Positions 50,187 to 62,000 of a DNA stretch of 64,000 nt are shown one piece after another. The DNA is taken from NCBI RefSeq assembly GCF_001625215.2, contig NC_030385.2:41937598-42001597 (forward strand), given 5' to 3'. A program made the translations under genes and the position numbers. The notes under the pieces were generated by a model that did not search any database, was not told the origin of the DNA, and was given only the letters and a program-made list of their open reading frames with translations. Positions within the stretch are counted from its first letter, which is position 1. Every line of letters begins with the position of its first letter. Source of the DNA: Daucus carota subsp. sativus (taxonomy: Eukaryota > Streptophyta > Magnoliopsida > Apiales > Apiaceae).

Positions 50187-51825
50187 GGTCAAACTGTGAG
50201 CCGGCTGCCAAGAATCACAACAAAGGAAAGCTTCAGTACTTTGAAGCGATTTTTTTTTGTTTTATTGCCAAATGAAGCCATAGCAAAACAGAGAGGGATG
50301 AGTTTGATTATCAGAATCGGGTTTGACAGTATCACGTGCTGCAGACAGTCCAAACTCAACAAAAAGGGAAAGTTAGCATGTTTTGGAAAGCTGCAGGATG
50401 GAAAACTTATACAATAGTAGAAATTTGGATGGCATTTTTTGTAAATAAGTATGAAGAATTGGGGTAGGGGGTGTAAAAAACCATTGAAATAGGATTCAGG
50501 ATTTATGATTTAAGGGATATACCATCTAAACCGTATAAATCATCCGTATCGCATCATATCACATCACAAAACGCGATTCTAATTTTCGTGGTGCGATTAC
50601 GGATAGATTGCGGTGTAAGTTACGTTTTACTATTTCAGGAATGTAGGTTTTGACACTGTGTCACATTATCTTACATCGCGATAGCATCTTAACCATTCCA
50701 ATAACATGCTTTAGTTTGCATTAAAAATGACATGCTCTAGTTTTACAAGATTTCACATGTATAATTGAAATCAATCATAAATTATACTATTAATTCAATA
50801 AATAAGGCGCATTATTAATTATTTTTCTATTTTTCACTTTTGAATTTTCTTTTTATTTCTCATCTTTGGAATGAAGGAAAAAAGCCCTACTCTGCTTTAA
50901 TCCTTTTAATTCTTGGTTGTTAACACCAATAACTCATTATTATATAGCTATATTTAGATTAGTGATATGTATCTAAATTTATTCCAAATTTTATCTCTTA
51001 AATAACACAGTATACACGAGAATGATTTTAATTAAATGATTGATATGCATACAAATATGAGTGAAACTAATTAAATATTGACAATCAAGATTATTAGGAT
51101 TTTTGGAATAAAAATTGTGAACAAATTTTAACATATTTAATATTTTCCTATCTTGGGGTGCTATTTGACAAATAAGTTGTAGTTAACATAAGTCGTTAAT
51201 TTTGTTTAAAAAATATACTTTTTGAACAATATTAAAAATATTAGCTGAACAACTATATTATAAACCTTTTTGGCAGAATCCAAACATTTACGTACTGAAG
51301 TCAGGAACATTTTACATGAATCCCGGGACTTTTGCTACACTAGTTCATTATTACCACAAAGTCTCTCCACCTCATAACATACCGGAACATTTTTACTTGA
51401 GTTCAATGATTTTTGCCACAACAGTTCATCATTGTCAAAAAGTCTCTCCCCATGTCTATCCACTGTGATTAATATGTCCGTGTATATGTGTTTATGTCGC
51501 TCATCTGACCTTAAAATGTTAAAAAGAATCTCAAACAATTTTCATATTATATTTTAACATTATCTTCTTTTTGCCATCTCATTTATCTAATTTTTGAGTG
51601 AAAAATGGATCATGGATGTCTATTTCTTATATTCATGAAACTGAATTATTCAGCAGTACTCGGCACAATGATTTTTTCAGATTTTGGTTTTCCACCTTGC
51701 AATCAAAAAACGTAAAATAGGCTAAAAGATGGATCGAACTACTCCGAAACTTATAAGTAGTACCCAGTACCCACCAGCTAGGCATACCGCGTTTTTCTAG
51801 TAGATTGAACAGTTCTATGACATCA
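50187..51825. other. Intergenic stretch before tRNA-Lys
   Basis: No gene is recognised. A short direct repeat, GTTCAT(C/T)ATT..CA(A/C)AAAGTCTCTCC, occurs at about 51343 and 51425. Confidence 0.45.
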
Positions 51826-51898
51826 GCCGTCTTAGCTCAGCTGGTAGAGCGCGTGACTTTTAATCCCGTGGTCGTGGGTTCGATTCCCACAGACGGCG
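51826..51898 (+). tRNA. tRNA-Lys (anticodon UUU)
   Basis: Acceptor stem GCCGTCT/AGACGGC with discriminator G; D-arm GCTCAGCTGGTAGAGC; anticodon loop CTTTTAA giving UUU; variable TGGTC; T-arm GTGGG-TTCGATT-CCCAC. Box A and box B are intact. The anticodon stem reads CGTGA on the 5' side and TCCCG on the 3' side, so its central pair is T-C instead of T-A. The gene may still work, but it differs from a normal copy at that base. 73 nt, no intron. Confidence 0.9.
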
Positions 51899-51936
51899 AG
51901 TGTTTTACTGCCGGTAGCTGGTTTTTTACTGTGTAT

Positions 51937-51975
51937 CCTCGTGGTTCGATTCCCACAGAACGCGAGTTTTTTACT
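51937..51975 (+). repeat. Partial second copy of the tRNA-Lys 3' half
   Basis: CTCGTGGTTCGATTCCCACA plus AACGCGAG and a T-run repeat the T-arm, acceptor 3' strand and trailer of the tRNA-Lys gene 66 bp upstream, with small changes. It lacks the 5' half and cannot fold into a tRNA. Confidence 0.85.
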
Positions 51976-52509
51976 CTGTATAGCCGATACAAGTATATGC
52001 AACTATCACTCCATCCCTTAAGAAAAATACAAACATTTTAACCTTTCTGTCTTCATCCAAAATGTTTTAAAGCCTTCTAGAAAAGCTGCATTTCATTTCA
52101 GTCTTCTCTATGTCTCTTAATATTTTTTCACAAAATATGAGTTCTATTAATTTTAATTAGGCCGGTCAACTCCCCAGTATCTTTCTGACTCCTGGCTGCT
52201 AGCATAACAATGAGCACTAACACATGGACCCCATCTGTCACATAACCCGCTCCATCTATCACTCTTTCACAAACCTACAAAAACAAAACTCCAAATAAAT
52301 ATTTATAAAAACAAATTTCACTAATTTACCTTTCCATTAACAACACTTTAGCCTGCATGCCCTTCTAGAATCACCAAACTTTCATTCCCTACTAAGACTT
52401 TTAACATTTTAATATCTCATACCACCTTTATTTTTTTAGCTTTACCCTACTTTATTCTAACTCTTCCTCATTATACTCATCATAAATAAACATCAAGGCC
52501 TTCACATCT
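51976..52509. other. Upstream region of the unknown intronless gene
   Basis: AT-rich with C-rich patches. It should hold the promoter and leader of the gene at 52510. No other feature is supported. Confidence 0.45.
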
Positions 52510-53256
52510 ATGCACATTATGACAATGGAACAAAAGAAGTCCTCTGCTTGTCTAATGCATCAGGATTCTCTCTCGGACGAGGAGGGGGAGACGCTCTCCC
52601 TCCGCGACCTTCCAATTTATGGCGAAAGTGATTATGCAGAAGACGAACATGGCTCGTCTTCTGATGAGCATTTTCTTGACCATTTTGAGTTTTTTAGTGA
52701 GGAATGGAGTAGCCCTGTATCTTTTCCTGCTGATAATATTGTTTTCTGCGGGAAGCTCATTCCAAACAAGGATTACAAAGAGAGGAGAGGCGGGAAGCAC
52801 GCTGTGAGGCTGGGGTCTAAAACGTCGAGGTCTTGTGATCAGAAAGGTGAATGTGGGAATGCAAATAAGGGGTCTGGTTTAGGCTATGCGCAGAATTTTA
52901 ACTCTGTGGCCGCGAGCAATTGTATGAATAAATTAGGGAAGTGTGAGGACAAGAACGATGTGCTGGCGTACAAAATTACTATCATCAAGTCGCCTACAAG
53001 GTCAAGGTGGTTTCTGTTCTTCTTTGGATCAGGTAAGGGTCCGCGAGATATGGAGATCAAAGATATGAGGAGGAGACAGATCAAGAAATCGCTGTCACAG
53101 CAGTCACTTGGTGGTGGCTCTGCAAAGATTTCGAGCAGAAAGAGCAGAGGGATGGGGTGGTGGAAGTTCATTCGGGCTCTGGGCTGTGACAGCCAGCATC
53201 ATGCAGATTCTGTGATCAAGGCCTCATACAATTGCGCGCCACTAATCCGTGAATGA
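52510..53256 (+). CDS. Plant-specific protein of unknown function, intronless
   Basis: A single 248-residue open frame from ATG at 52510 (in-frame alternatives lie 3 and 5 codons on). The N-terminal third is acidic (SLSDEEGETLSLRDLPIYGE, SDYAEDEHGSSSDEHFLDHF) and includes FEFFSEEW. The C-terminal half is strongly basic and contains SPTRSRWFLFFFGSGKGP followed by MEIKDMRRRQIKKS, then SRGMGWWKFIRALGC. I have a sense of a family of short plant proteins with a conserved R-W-x-L-F-x-FG and M-E-x-x-D-x-x-x-RQ core, but know no function for it. No signal peptide or membrane span is evident; the basic tail would suit the nucleus. The frame is clean and the domain layout convincing, so I take it as a real gene. 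Confidence 0.8.
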   Translation: MHIMTMEQKKSSACLMHQDSLSDEEGETLSLRDLPIYGESDYAEDEHGSSSDEHFLDHFEFFSEEWSSPVSFPADNIVFCGKLIPNKDYKERRGGKHAVRLGSKTSRSCDQKGECGNANKGSGLGYAQNFNSVAASNCMNKLGKCEDKNDVLAYKITIIKSPTRSRWFLFFFGSGKGPRDMEIKDMRRRQIKKSLSQQSLGGGSAKISSRKSRGMGWWKFIRALGCDSQHHADSVIKASYNCAPLIRE

Positions 53257-54210
53257 TCATTCTACCAGCATTTTGCCTAGGGATATGAACTATTCTGCCA
53301 GCATTTGTGCCGTTATTTTATTCAATGCTATTAATTATCTTACCAGCATTTTGTTCAAGATATGATGTATTAGACCACTCCACTAGCATTCTGTCAAGGA
53401 ATGTCAGATAACATAACCTATTTATCATGATTGTAATTTGTAAATGTTTGAGATTTGTTAATATAGATGTTGACTCGGTCGAAAATTGAAGGGAGGCTCC
53501 TTTTGTATTCATCACTAGCTTTGCACGGGTCAAGATAGTTCTGACAAAATTTAACTCAAGATTCGCAAAAGTTAGATTCGAAGGTGTTAGAATATGAATA
53601 TGATCTTGGTAATTACTCCTCTTGGCACTCTAAGATTTTAGGATAAACGGTAACTTACATAATATCATAGCATAACTTAAATTGGCAGGGGGAAAGGCCG
53701 CCACCTAATATTCTTATAATTTATTATGCACGTTAAGACAAATTTATGTCTTAAAGATGGATGTGTGTGAAAATGGGCTTTCGAAGAAGGGAAAGTGTTA
53801 AAATATGAATATGATTATGGTAAATCTCCTCTTAACATGTTGAAATTTTAGAAGAATTATAATATGATATCAGAGCTCAGTCATCACAGAGGACGCGCGT
53901 ATGATTTCATCCCACCATAAGCCCTCCTTCTAGAGGTTCGTTTCTTATTAATATCATATTTCTATTGTTTTTATAGCTATGCCCTCGGTTAATTCATACT
54001 ACTCTTGGATATACTACTATTCTTCTAATACATATTCTAACTCCTTGGACTCTTGAGTTTTCAGAATACTTGTATTATAATTAATTGTAATCTCTTCAAT
54101 CATAAATTATTAATCAAGTGGTTAATAAACAATGTCATCATAAGTCTAGTGTTATATAGTATCCACTATTGGTCAAATCTTTCATACTATACTTTATGTA
54201 CTGAGAAAAA
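53257..54210. other. Spacer with fossil retroelement pieces
   Basis: Contains the 3' UTR of the preceding gene, with CCAGCATTTTG-type repeats at 53267-53390, the LTR-like fossil listed separately, and the promoter of the first AllA-like gene. No other gene. Confidence 0.5.
53587..53880. mobile_element. Fossil LTR retroelement remnant (Copia-like), broken
   Basis: Two stretches starting GTGTTA(G/A)AATATGAATATG (53586 and 53789) resemble the start of plant Copia-type LTRs, and ATGATATCAGAGC at about 53865 resembles the primer-binding site that follows such LTRs. No coding parts are present. It is an old, incomplete remnant. Confidence 0.4.
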
Positions 54211-55523
54211 ATGGCGAATTCTTCAGGGAAAACTGTGGTAGAAATAAAATTAAAAACAATTGAAGGAACCCCAGAGAATTTTGAAGAATTTGGCCAGGTA
54301 ATTGGTCTGATGCCGGATGATAAGGACTTTGCGCCGCAAGCTGCTCAGATGGTTCTCAGCCAAGGAACCCCCAGGTCCTTCCTCTTTCTCCCTTTTCTAC
54401 GGATTTGATCTTGATCGTATAATTTCAACTTCTTGTCGAAATTTGGTGATGTGATCATAATTGAACTGAAGGCCGCTGAGATACAATTAGTTAGCAACTT
54501 AGCACTGTGGTCCTTCTATTTGCAGGCATAGTTAATCCGATAATAAATCTGTTCACTAATGTTTTTCTTAATTTGCAAGAATATGCTCTGGATGATGAAA
54601 TATTTATGCAGATGATGATTACAGCAGCAGGGATAAGATTACTGATAATAGAATTTTAATTAATGTTTTCTGTTGTAAGAACTCTTGTTTAGTTAAGAAA
54701 CATTAAAACCGCGATCCCTTAAAAAGAAGTTGAGAAGCTACAAGATTTATAATGTCTAAACCTTTGTCATCTTTATGCAAATTATTGTAACAATGGCCGG
54801 AATTCCTTTTTTAAATCCATCGTTGAGTGAAATTGTTTTCATAAGTTGGCCCTGGGGTTTTCTTTATATTGACAACTAGAACATGAGATAAAACTTCAGC
54901 CTTATCTGATACTGCATTATTTTTGGTTGATATCAGGTTCCGCATCATGAGTCTTGGTTGTCGTTCACTTAAATTTTCTTCCATAATGCACCATCCTCGT
55001 GTGACTCAATGCTTTGGCTCAATTGGTGGCCATGTTTGGTATCTTGGAGTTGCGAAACCTTCTCTGCTGGATCCTGACCAAGTTGAGGGTGACAGGGGAT
55101 CAAATGTTGTACAATCTCATGATGGTCATTTCTACATGCCACCTGCAATAGAAGATGTACGTGTTTTCAGATTTTCAGGTCGGAAGTTTGTGAAGTTGAA
55201 TATGGGTACATGGCATGCTGGACCGTTATTTGATCCACAAATGAAGATGGACTTTTACAACCTTGAACTCAGCAATACTCATGTGAGTTTTTCTATCCCT
55301 ATTTTCTCACTACCTCTGTACCTCAATGCGGTTTGCTCTGTGAAGCTGTTTATACATCAAAATATGACATCTTTCTTTCGTATATATGTAATAATCAAAT
55401 GTCAATGAACTTCCTGACTTAGCATCACTCTGTTTGCAGCATGTAGAGCAGACAACGCATTATTTCAGGAAGGATTGCGGAGAAGTAAAAAACGGAAAAG
55501 TGATGTTCACCTTTGTTGAGTAG
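54211..55523 (+). CDS. AllA/ureidoglycolate lyase-like protein, tandem copy 1
   Basis: Three exons, 54211-54374, 54937-55282, 55440-55523, give 197 residues. The fold is the double-stranded beta-barrel (cupin-like) of the ureidoglycolate lyase superfamily; conserved parts include LKFSSIMHHPRVTQCFGSIG, WYLGVAKPS, GHFYMPPAIEDVRVFRFSG, NMGTWHAGPLF and MDFYNLELSNTH. The bacterial family cleaves ureidoglycolate to glyoxylate and urea. Plants mainly use an unrelated amidohydrolase for that step, so the role of plant members is open. Arabidopsis has a comparable tandem set (At2g35810-At2g35830, from memory). The paralogue lies 445 bp downstream on the same strand with identical exon phases. Compared with copy 2 it has less usual residues (LMPDDKDFAPQAAQ). 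Confidence 0.88.
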
Positions 55524-55968
55524 TTCATCTAGTTCTCAAACAAAGCAAGTATGCAGCATCACTTCTGCAACCTGAAAATAACTACGGCTGTAATACCATG
55601 TTAAGTGATCAGTTATCCTAAACCTCAAAGTGTTAGGAGGTGGGCATATCAGGATCATACTGGATCAACGTTTTCATTAAAATCTTGTACTGTATTTTTT
55701 TAATTCTTGCTACACCCTTTCTAAACCACTGCACTACACTTGTATATTCTATTCTTGTAATACGTATTCTAAGTGCTTTGCAATCTTGTGATCTTGGAAT
55801 ACTTGTTTAGTGACTAATTGTGATTTCTTTAATCATAACTTAATTAGCATGTTGTGAATAAACAATGCTATCATAACAATAATCGATCTACACCAGCTAA
55901 ACCAAGATCTAGTGTTACATAGTATCCACTTTTGGTCAACTCATTGCATACTTTGTGGACAGAGGAAA

Positions 55969-57160
55969 ATGGCGAGTTCTGGTAAAACTGTGGAAGAAAT
56001 AAAATTGGAAACAATTGAAGGAACCGCGGAGAGTTTCAAAGAATTTGGCCAGGTTATTGGTCCTACTCCGGATGATGAAGACTTTGGACCGCAAGATGCT
56101 CAGCTTGTTCTCAGCGAAGGAATCCCCAGGTCCCTCCTCTTTCTCCCTTCTTAGAGTTAGAGTTCTTGTCGAATCTTGGTGATGTGATAGTTTTTAAACT
56201 GATGGCATCCTTAGAATATAATGAGTTAGCAACATAGCATTGTTATTTTTTCTCAATTAGAAGGATATATGCTATGGAATGTCGTAGATGATTATACCTG
56301 GAATAAGACTTCTGGTAATAGAATTTTAGTTAATGCCTTTTATTGTAAGAATTCTTGTTTAGTTATGAAACATTAAACACCATGATCCCCTAAAAGGAAA
56401 TCAAGAAGCATAGAAACTTTAGAAAAGTACGAGATCTGATGTGTATAGGACACGAGTCAATCACAACGTTGGCCAAGAGTTGGACTTGGGGTTTTCTGCT
56501 TATTCTGATAATGCATTATTTTTGCATGATAGCAGGTTGTATATTATGACTCTTGATTGTCGTTCACTCAAATTTTCTTCCATAACGCATCATGCACGCG
56601 TGACTCAATGCCTTGGCTCGATTGGTGGCCACGTTTGGTATCTTGGAGTCGCGAAGCCTTCTCTGGTGGAGCCTGACCAAGTTGAGGCTGACAAGGGATC
56701 AAATGCTGTACAATCTCATGATGGTCATTTCTACATACCACCTGCAATTGAAGATGTACGTGTTTTCCGATTTTCAGGTCCAAAGTTTGTGAAGTTGAAT
56801 ATGGGTACATGGCATGCTGGGCCGTTATTCAATCCACAAATCAAGATGGACTTTTACAACCTGGAACTCAGCAATACTCATGTGAGTGTTTCTGTTTCCA
56901 TCTTCTTACTCCCTCTATAAGTTTACTCTTTAATTGTTTCCAAAATTCTGGCTTAATTACCTAAAACTTTTGCTTCCTTCTGCAATATTAGATGCATCGG
57001 AAATAAAACTAGTTGTTCTGGCATACAGAAGAACTGGATTAGTTACCTAAATCTTGCTTCCTTTAATTGTTTGCAGCATGTAGACCAGACAACGCATTAT
57101 TTCAGAAAGGATTGCGGAGATGTGAAAAATGGAAAAGTCATGTTCACCTTTGCGGAGTAG
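55969..57160 (+). CDS. AllA/ureidoglycolate lyase-like protein, tandem copy 2
   Basis: Exons 55969-56129, 56536-56881 and 57077-57160 give 196 residues. The middle exon is the same length (346 nt) as in copy 1, and about nine in ten residues match. Conserved parts: FGPQDAQLVLSEGIPR, SSITHHARVTQCLGSIGGHV, HDGHFYIPPAIEDVRVFRFS, NMGTWHAGPLF, and the tail HVDQTTHYFRKDCGDVKNGK. These read closer to the family consensus than copy 1, so this copy probably keeps the ancestral role. Likely cytosolic; no targeting signal. Introns of the two copies still align in places (ATTCTTGTTTAGTTA), which dates the duplication as moderately recent. Confidence 0.9.
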
Positions 57161-57581
57161 CTTATCTAGTTCTCAAATAAAGCAAAGTATACAGCCATCA
57201 CCGGAAATAATGTTGTATACAGTTTTCTCAGTTCTGTATGCTGTGTTGTATTGATTTCATCGGAGGCATTCAATTTACGGGTTTAGTAGCTTTTGAATGA
57301 TAACCTAAAATTCATTCAAGCCATTCCTCAAACATCTTAAAATTTTTAAATGAACTACTCTTCAGCAAGATATCAAAGGTAATTTGATGGAGGTCTCAAA
57401 GTTCGACTCCCCGTCATCCGCTTCATTCTCGTTCTTCATTGACCATATGATTCATTGTTTCAAACTCTACTCCATGTTGCAATTATTCATATAATTATTA
57501 TTATCACTACTTAAACTAAAATGTAAAATTTTAACACTATTTCCTTCTTTTGGCATATGCAATTTACTTGGACAATTCAAA
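57161..57581. other. 3' flank of the second AllA-like gene
   Basis: 3' UTR and AT-rich DNA. A box-B-like word AAGTTCGACTCCCC at about 57399 hints at a SINE or retroelement fossil too short to classify. Confidence 0.4.
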
Positions 57582-58854
57582 ATTTTAGTGAAAAATCGAC
57601 ATTTAAGATATAATAGGAATAACAATCATGTAGGTGCATATTACGAATTTTTTTCAGAGATCTCGGTATAAATAATAATTAAATACAGATCCTCTTAGAA
57701 ATACTTGATATGATATAATATTGAAAATAAGTCACTTATAATATCTCAATTAAATTTTCATGAAATTAATTCAAGAGATTTAGGACAAAATGCAGATACA
57801 TATACTGAGGCTGTTTGAGTGAATTTAAAATAAGTGCTTTTTGTTTAAAATAAAAAAGTGAAGTAGAAGTTAGAAACAAGACTTATAAGTGATTAAAGTG
57901 TTTGGGAAAAAATTAGAAACCATGAAACAAAAGCTAGTATCCATAACTTTTTATAAGTATTTCTTGATTTTTTACACAAACGTACATACCAATAAGTGCT
58001 TCTAACTTATAACTCCAGAAGTCGGGCTTAAAAGTCGGGGCCAAACACCCACATCATAATCTGAAAACTTATTTCAATTTTTGTCAAAAAAAAAAACTTA
58101 TTTCAATTTACTTTTCAAATATTATATATCTTGAAATTTTATCACAATCATATTATATCACCTCTTCCTGAGCACACGTCAGCACTCAAGTTAAGATGCA
58201 AGACATCAGGATCGTTTGAGTGAGTTTAACATAAGTGTTTCTATTTAAATTAAAAAAATGAAGTAGAAATTAAAAGCAATACTTTTAGTGGAAAATCGAC
58301 ATTTAAGATATAATAGGAATAACAATCGTGTAGGTGCATATTACGGATTTTTCAGAGATCTCGGTATAAATAATAATTAAATACGGATCCTCTTAAAAAT
58401 ACTTGATATGATATTATATTGAAAATAAGTCATGTTACAACGTCTCAATTAAATTTTCCATGAAATTAATTCAAGAGAAATAGGACAACATGCAAGGCAA
58501 TCGTTTGAGTGAGTTTAAAATAAGTGTTTTTTATTTAAATTAAAAAAGTGAAATAGAAGTTAGAAACAATACTTATTGATGATTAAAGTGTTTGAGAAAT
58601 AATTAAAGGTTATCAAACAAAAACTAGTATTCATAACTTTTACAAGTACTTCTTGACTTTTTACACCAACGTACGAATAAATGCTTATAACTTATAATTC
58701 TAGAAGTCGGGCTTAAAAACCGGGCCAAACACCCACATCATAATCTGAAAACTTATTTCAATTTATTTTTTCAAATATTATAAATCTTGAAATTTTATCA
58801 CAATCATATCATATCACCTCTTCCTGAGCACACGTCAGCACTCAAATTAAGATG
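57582..58854. repeat. Tandem duplication of non-coding DNA, ~700-bp period
   Basis: Unit 1 (57582-58198) and unit 2 (58282-58854) run in parallel from GAAAAATCGACATTTAAGAT-type text to CCTCTTCCTGAGCACACGTC and TCAGCACTCAA. A partial third copy (58199-58281) starting GTTTGAGTGAGTTTAA lies between. The inner part GGGCCAAACACCC with its GTTTGAGTGA partner looks like a hAT-type MITE carried along in each unit. There is no coding capacity. Confidence 0.85.
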
Positions 58855-59056
58855 ATATTCATCAGTTTTATTGTAAAACAATCATATTAACGATACTCCC
58901 CGTATCTGATTAATAGATCTTTGGAAAATCTTACCGTATCTGCTGGGATATTATATTTGCATTTAAACTGCTGTTTTAACAATTAATTCCCGCTGCATAT
59001 CCAACATGCAAAATCTGCGCTATCTGCCTATAAATACATATCTTAGTTCCGCTACT
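58855..59056. promoter_or_regulatory. Likely promoter/leader of the SGLRxPSPRHGFFD gene
   Basis: Between the tandem repeat and the ATG at 59057. TATAAATA at about 59030-59037 would lie too close to the start to be certain as a TATA box; an in-frame ATG at 59006 would make it coding instead. Confidence 0.3.
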
Positions 59057-62000
59057 ATGTCATTGTCTGAAATCCAAGAGTTAGTTGAAATGGGAAGTGA
59101 AGAAGAAAAAAACGAGAGTTTTATTGGAGTGAATGATATCAAACTCATCGATTTTCTCAACGAGGATGATTTTCTCGTCGATCAACGATATCGTGATTCT
59201 TTAGAAGATCTTAGACTTTCGGGTTCGATTCTTATATGTTGATATAAACATAATGTTTAATTTTCTGTACAATGTCTAAATTGATTTTTAAAGGATTTTC
59301 TATAACTTTTGTTTCGATCTGGCGGGAAAATGGATTTTTGAAATTTATTAAAAATGGTGGATTAATGTGTTGAAACTGAATTTTAATGAAAAGTGCATAT
59401 CTGATTGTGTTAAGCGATTTGGTGAATGATGCTGTTTTTTTACGATCTGTTCTTTAACTTCTTTTTGCAGTTACATTCAATGACATAACTGAACATGCCA
59501 AGGCGTTTAAAAGAGTGAATCAGTTGAAGGTGGCAAAGAAAGAATCTGTGAAGCCTCAGGTGGATGAGAAGCTCTCGAATTCGGGATCGTTGGAGGCAAG
59601 GGAAAGGATCACGAGGCCTAATGCATTTGGTCCTAGTGCTGGTACTGAATTGTTGATGATTAGACATGGAAACATGTTTTTTGCAAATGCTAATACTTGA
59701 TTTATATGTTTGGAATGAAGATGCTTAATTGAATGCCTTGTTACATATATGTCAGGTGTGTCGGATCTTAAAGGATTGTCCCCTATAAATGAAGAGCTCA
59801 AGGGACAGGGATCAGTTTGGTCAGAAGATACATCTGCTGACTCTGATTTTACATTTGAGACGTTTGATGGTGATGCATTCTCTCTGGAACGTCTGGAGGA
59901 TGAAGTATTTGAAGATGTAAGAGCGTCGATCTACAGATCCTGTGGCACGCCAATTTTTTCATCTGCAAGTCGTGACTCGGGTGTGGCTAAAGCAGGGAAG
60001 CTAAATGCACTCTGTGAGTATATATATTGCAAATCCTTTGTATTTATGACCTGAACACAATTCTTGCCTATTTAATGTTTGGTATTTTATTTCCGAATGG
60101 GGTAAGCCTAATGAAATCTATTTGAATGGGGTAAGCCTAATGAAATGTGTTGGTGAATGTTTGGTATGTTTGATCTACTGGTATCTAGTTTATAAGATTC
60201 TGAATATTTGTGTGGCCTGGTCGTGTTTACATCGCTTCCTTGCGTTTTTTTTCTTATTAATTATGAAAAGCAGCCTCCAACAAGGGACATGTCAGCTCTC
60301 AGAATCCGGTATGTAGTTCTATCATATACTTTTAGCTCTCTTGTGTGTGGATGTTTAGCAGAGAATACACTCACATTTTCCAAATTTCAGAGAAAATCCG
60401 GTGCAAATTCAACAAGGCAATCACCAGCTATAAGGAAATCAAAGGCAGTGACAACGTCGTCTCTAAATTCACAAACTTTTCAGGTACTAATTACTTGAAC
60501 ACAATGCTAGTATTACTTGCACTCATTAATGGACACAATATGTAATTGTACACATTGCTGAACTCGAAAGACTACTTGTTTATTGCTTGGATAATTGATT
60601 GAGTGTTGTTTAGCATGCTTGTTGCCAGTTTTTCATGGTGCACCAGTAGATGTACTGCAGAAAATTTCAATTTTAAAAGTATAGTATGGACTAATCGACT
60701 GTTAATTATCATGAAGCAAATTAAGGGAGGATACGACTCGACGCTGACTGGCCAAAGCAAAAGGGGTTTATCGGGCTATGGAAGTGTGAAGAACAGGAAA
60801 ACTGGTAATACTGAATTTCTTTTCGTGAAGAATGACAATTTTAATTAAAAAACTCTTGTTAATATCTTTACTGAAGTCGAGTGGTTTATAATGTTACAGG
60901 AGAAGGTTTGATGGCGCATAAACTATCTGCTTCCGTGGACTCGCCTGGTTTTATGAATTTGAGAACACCTCCCACCAAGCAGTCTTCTCGCACTGCAACC
61001 AGAGGCACCAGAAGCCCAGCACTTGCTCGTTCTTCGTGCGATCAATTTTCCAGTACTTTATCTGCTAAATCTATCTCGAGTCAGGGAGCAAGAACTAAAG
61101 GCACAAGCAGCAGTAAGATTGCTTCCTCCAGTTCAATCTCGAAGCCTCCTCTCCCAAATTCAGGCAGAAGTAGATTAAGCAATCATGCTTCTCCAATTCA
61201 TTCATTGTCCATGTCACAACAATTCAACAGCTCGCCTGCCAGCTCCATTGGTAGATGGTCCTCTCAGTCATCTTCTTCAACTCTTAGAGCTAATGCAAAG
61301 CTAAGAGCTGGTAACTCAGAGGGTAAGCTAAAACCACAGACTAATAAAGAAACTGGTGCACATCAGTTTACTCCCACAAAAATGTCACTGAATCAACATA
61401 GTGAAGGAGCAGCAAAAGAAGCAAGTCCCGTGGCAGCAGGAACACCAGGCAGTTCCAAGACTTCAGGCCTCCGCATGCCATCACCTAGGCATGGGTTTTT
61501 TGACGATGTTCATGTTAGTAAATCATTTTCATCATTTGGAGGAACACCAACAAGTTCCAAGCCTTCAGGCCTCCGCAAGCCATCACCCAGGCACGGGTTT
61601 TTTGATGAGGTCAGTAAATAATTTTATCAACTTGGTATGAACCTGATTCCATGACTTTCTTAGACCTTAATAGTTATTATCTTTCTGTGGTGTTCAGGAA
61701 AAGTTCATGGTGCGAAGTCCAATAGATACTATGCAGTTCAGGTTAAGTTCGCCAGATGGTTTGTCTGATCCGGGTGCAGATGCATTTCTGAGAAGAAATG
61801 TACATGGAAACAGAGAGAATTTTGGTTCTCCACTTGCTCAGTCTCTGCACTATACTGCAAGCACTGGGCCTCAACATCCCGTGCTATCTGAAGGGATAGA
61901 TTTTTTTCCTCCACAATCAACTGGCACACAAACTAGTATGAAGACAGGAGAGAAAGGAAAGAAGAGCACGGTGATGAACAAAATAGGCAAGGAGGACTAT

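Noticed and set aside
49999-50211. 70-codon minus-strand frame starting MAAGSQFDHDFEF
   Set aside because: It runs through a good splice donor at 50093 and the next exon would meet a stop in that frame; the frame starting at 50186 continues across two introns instead.
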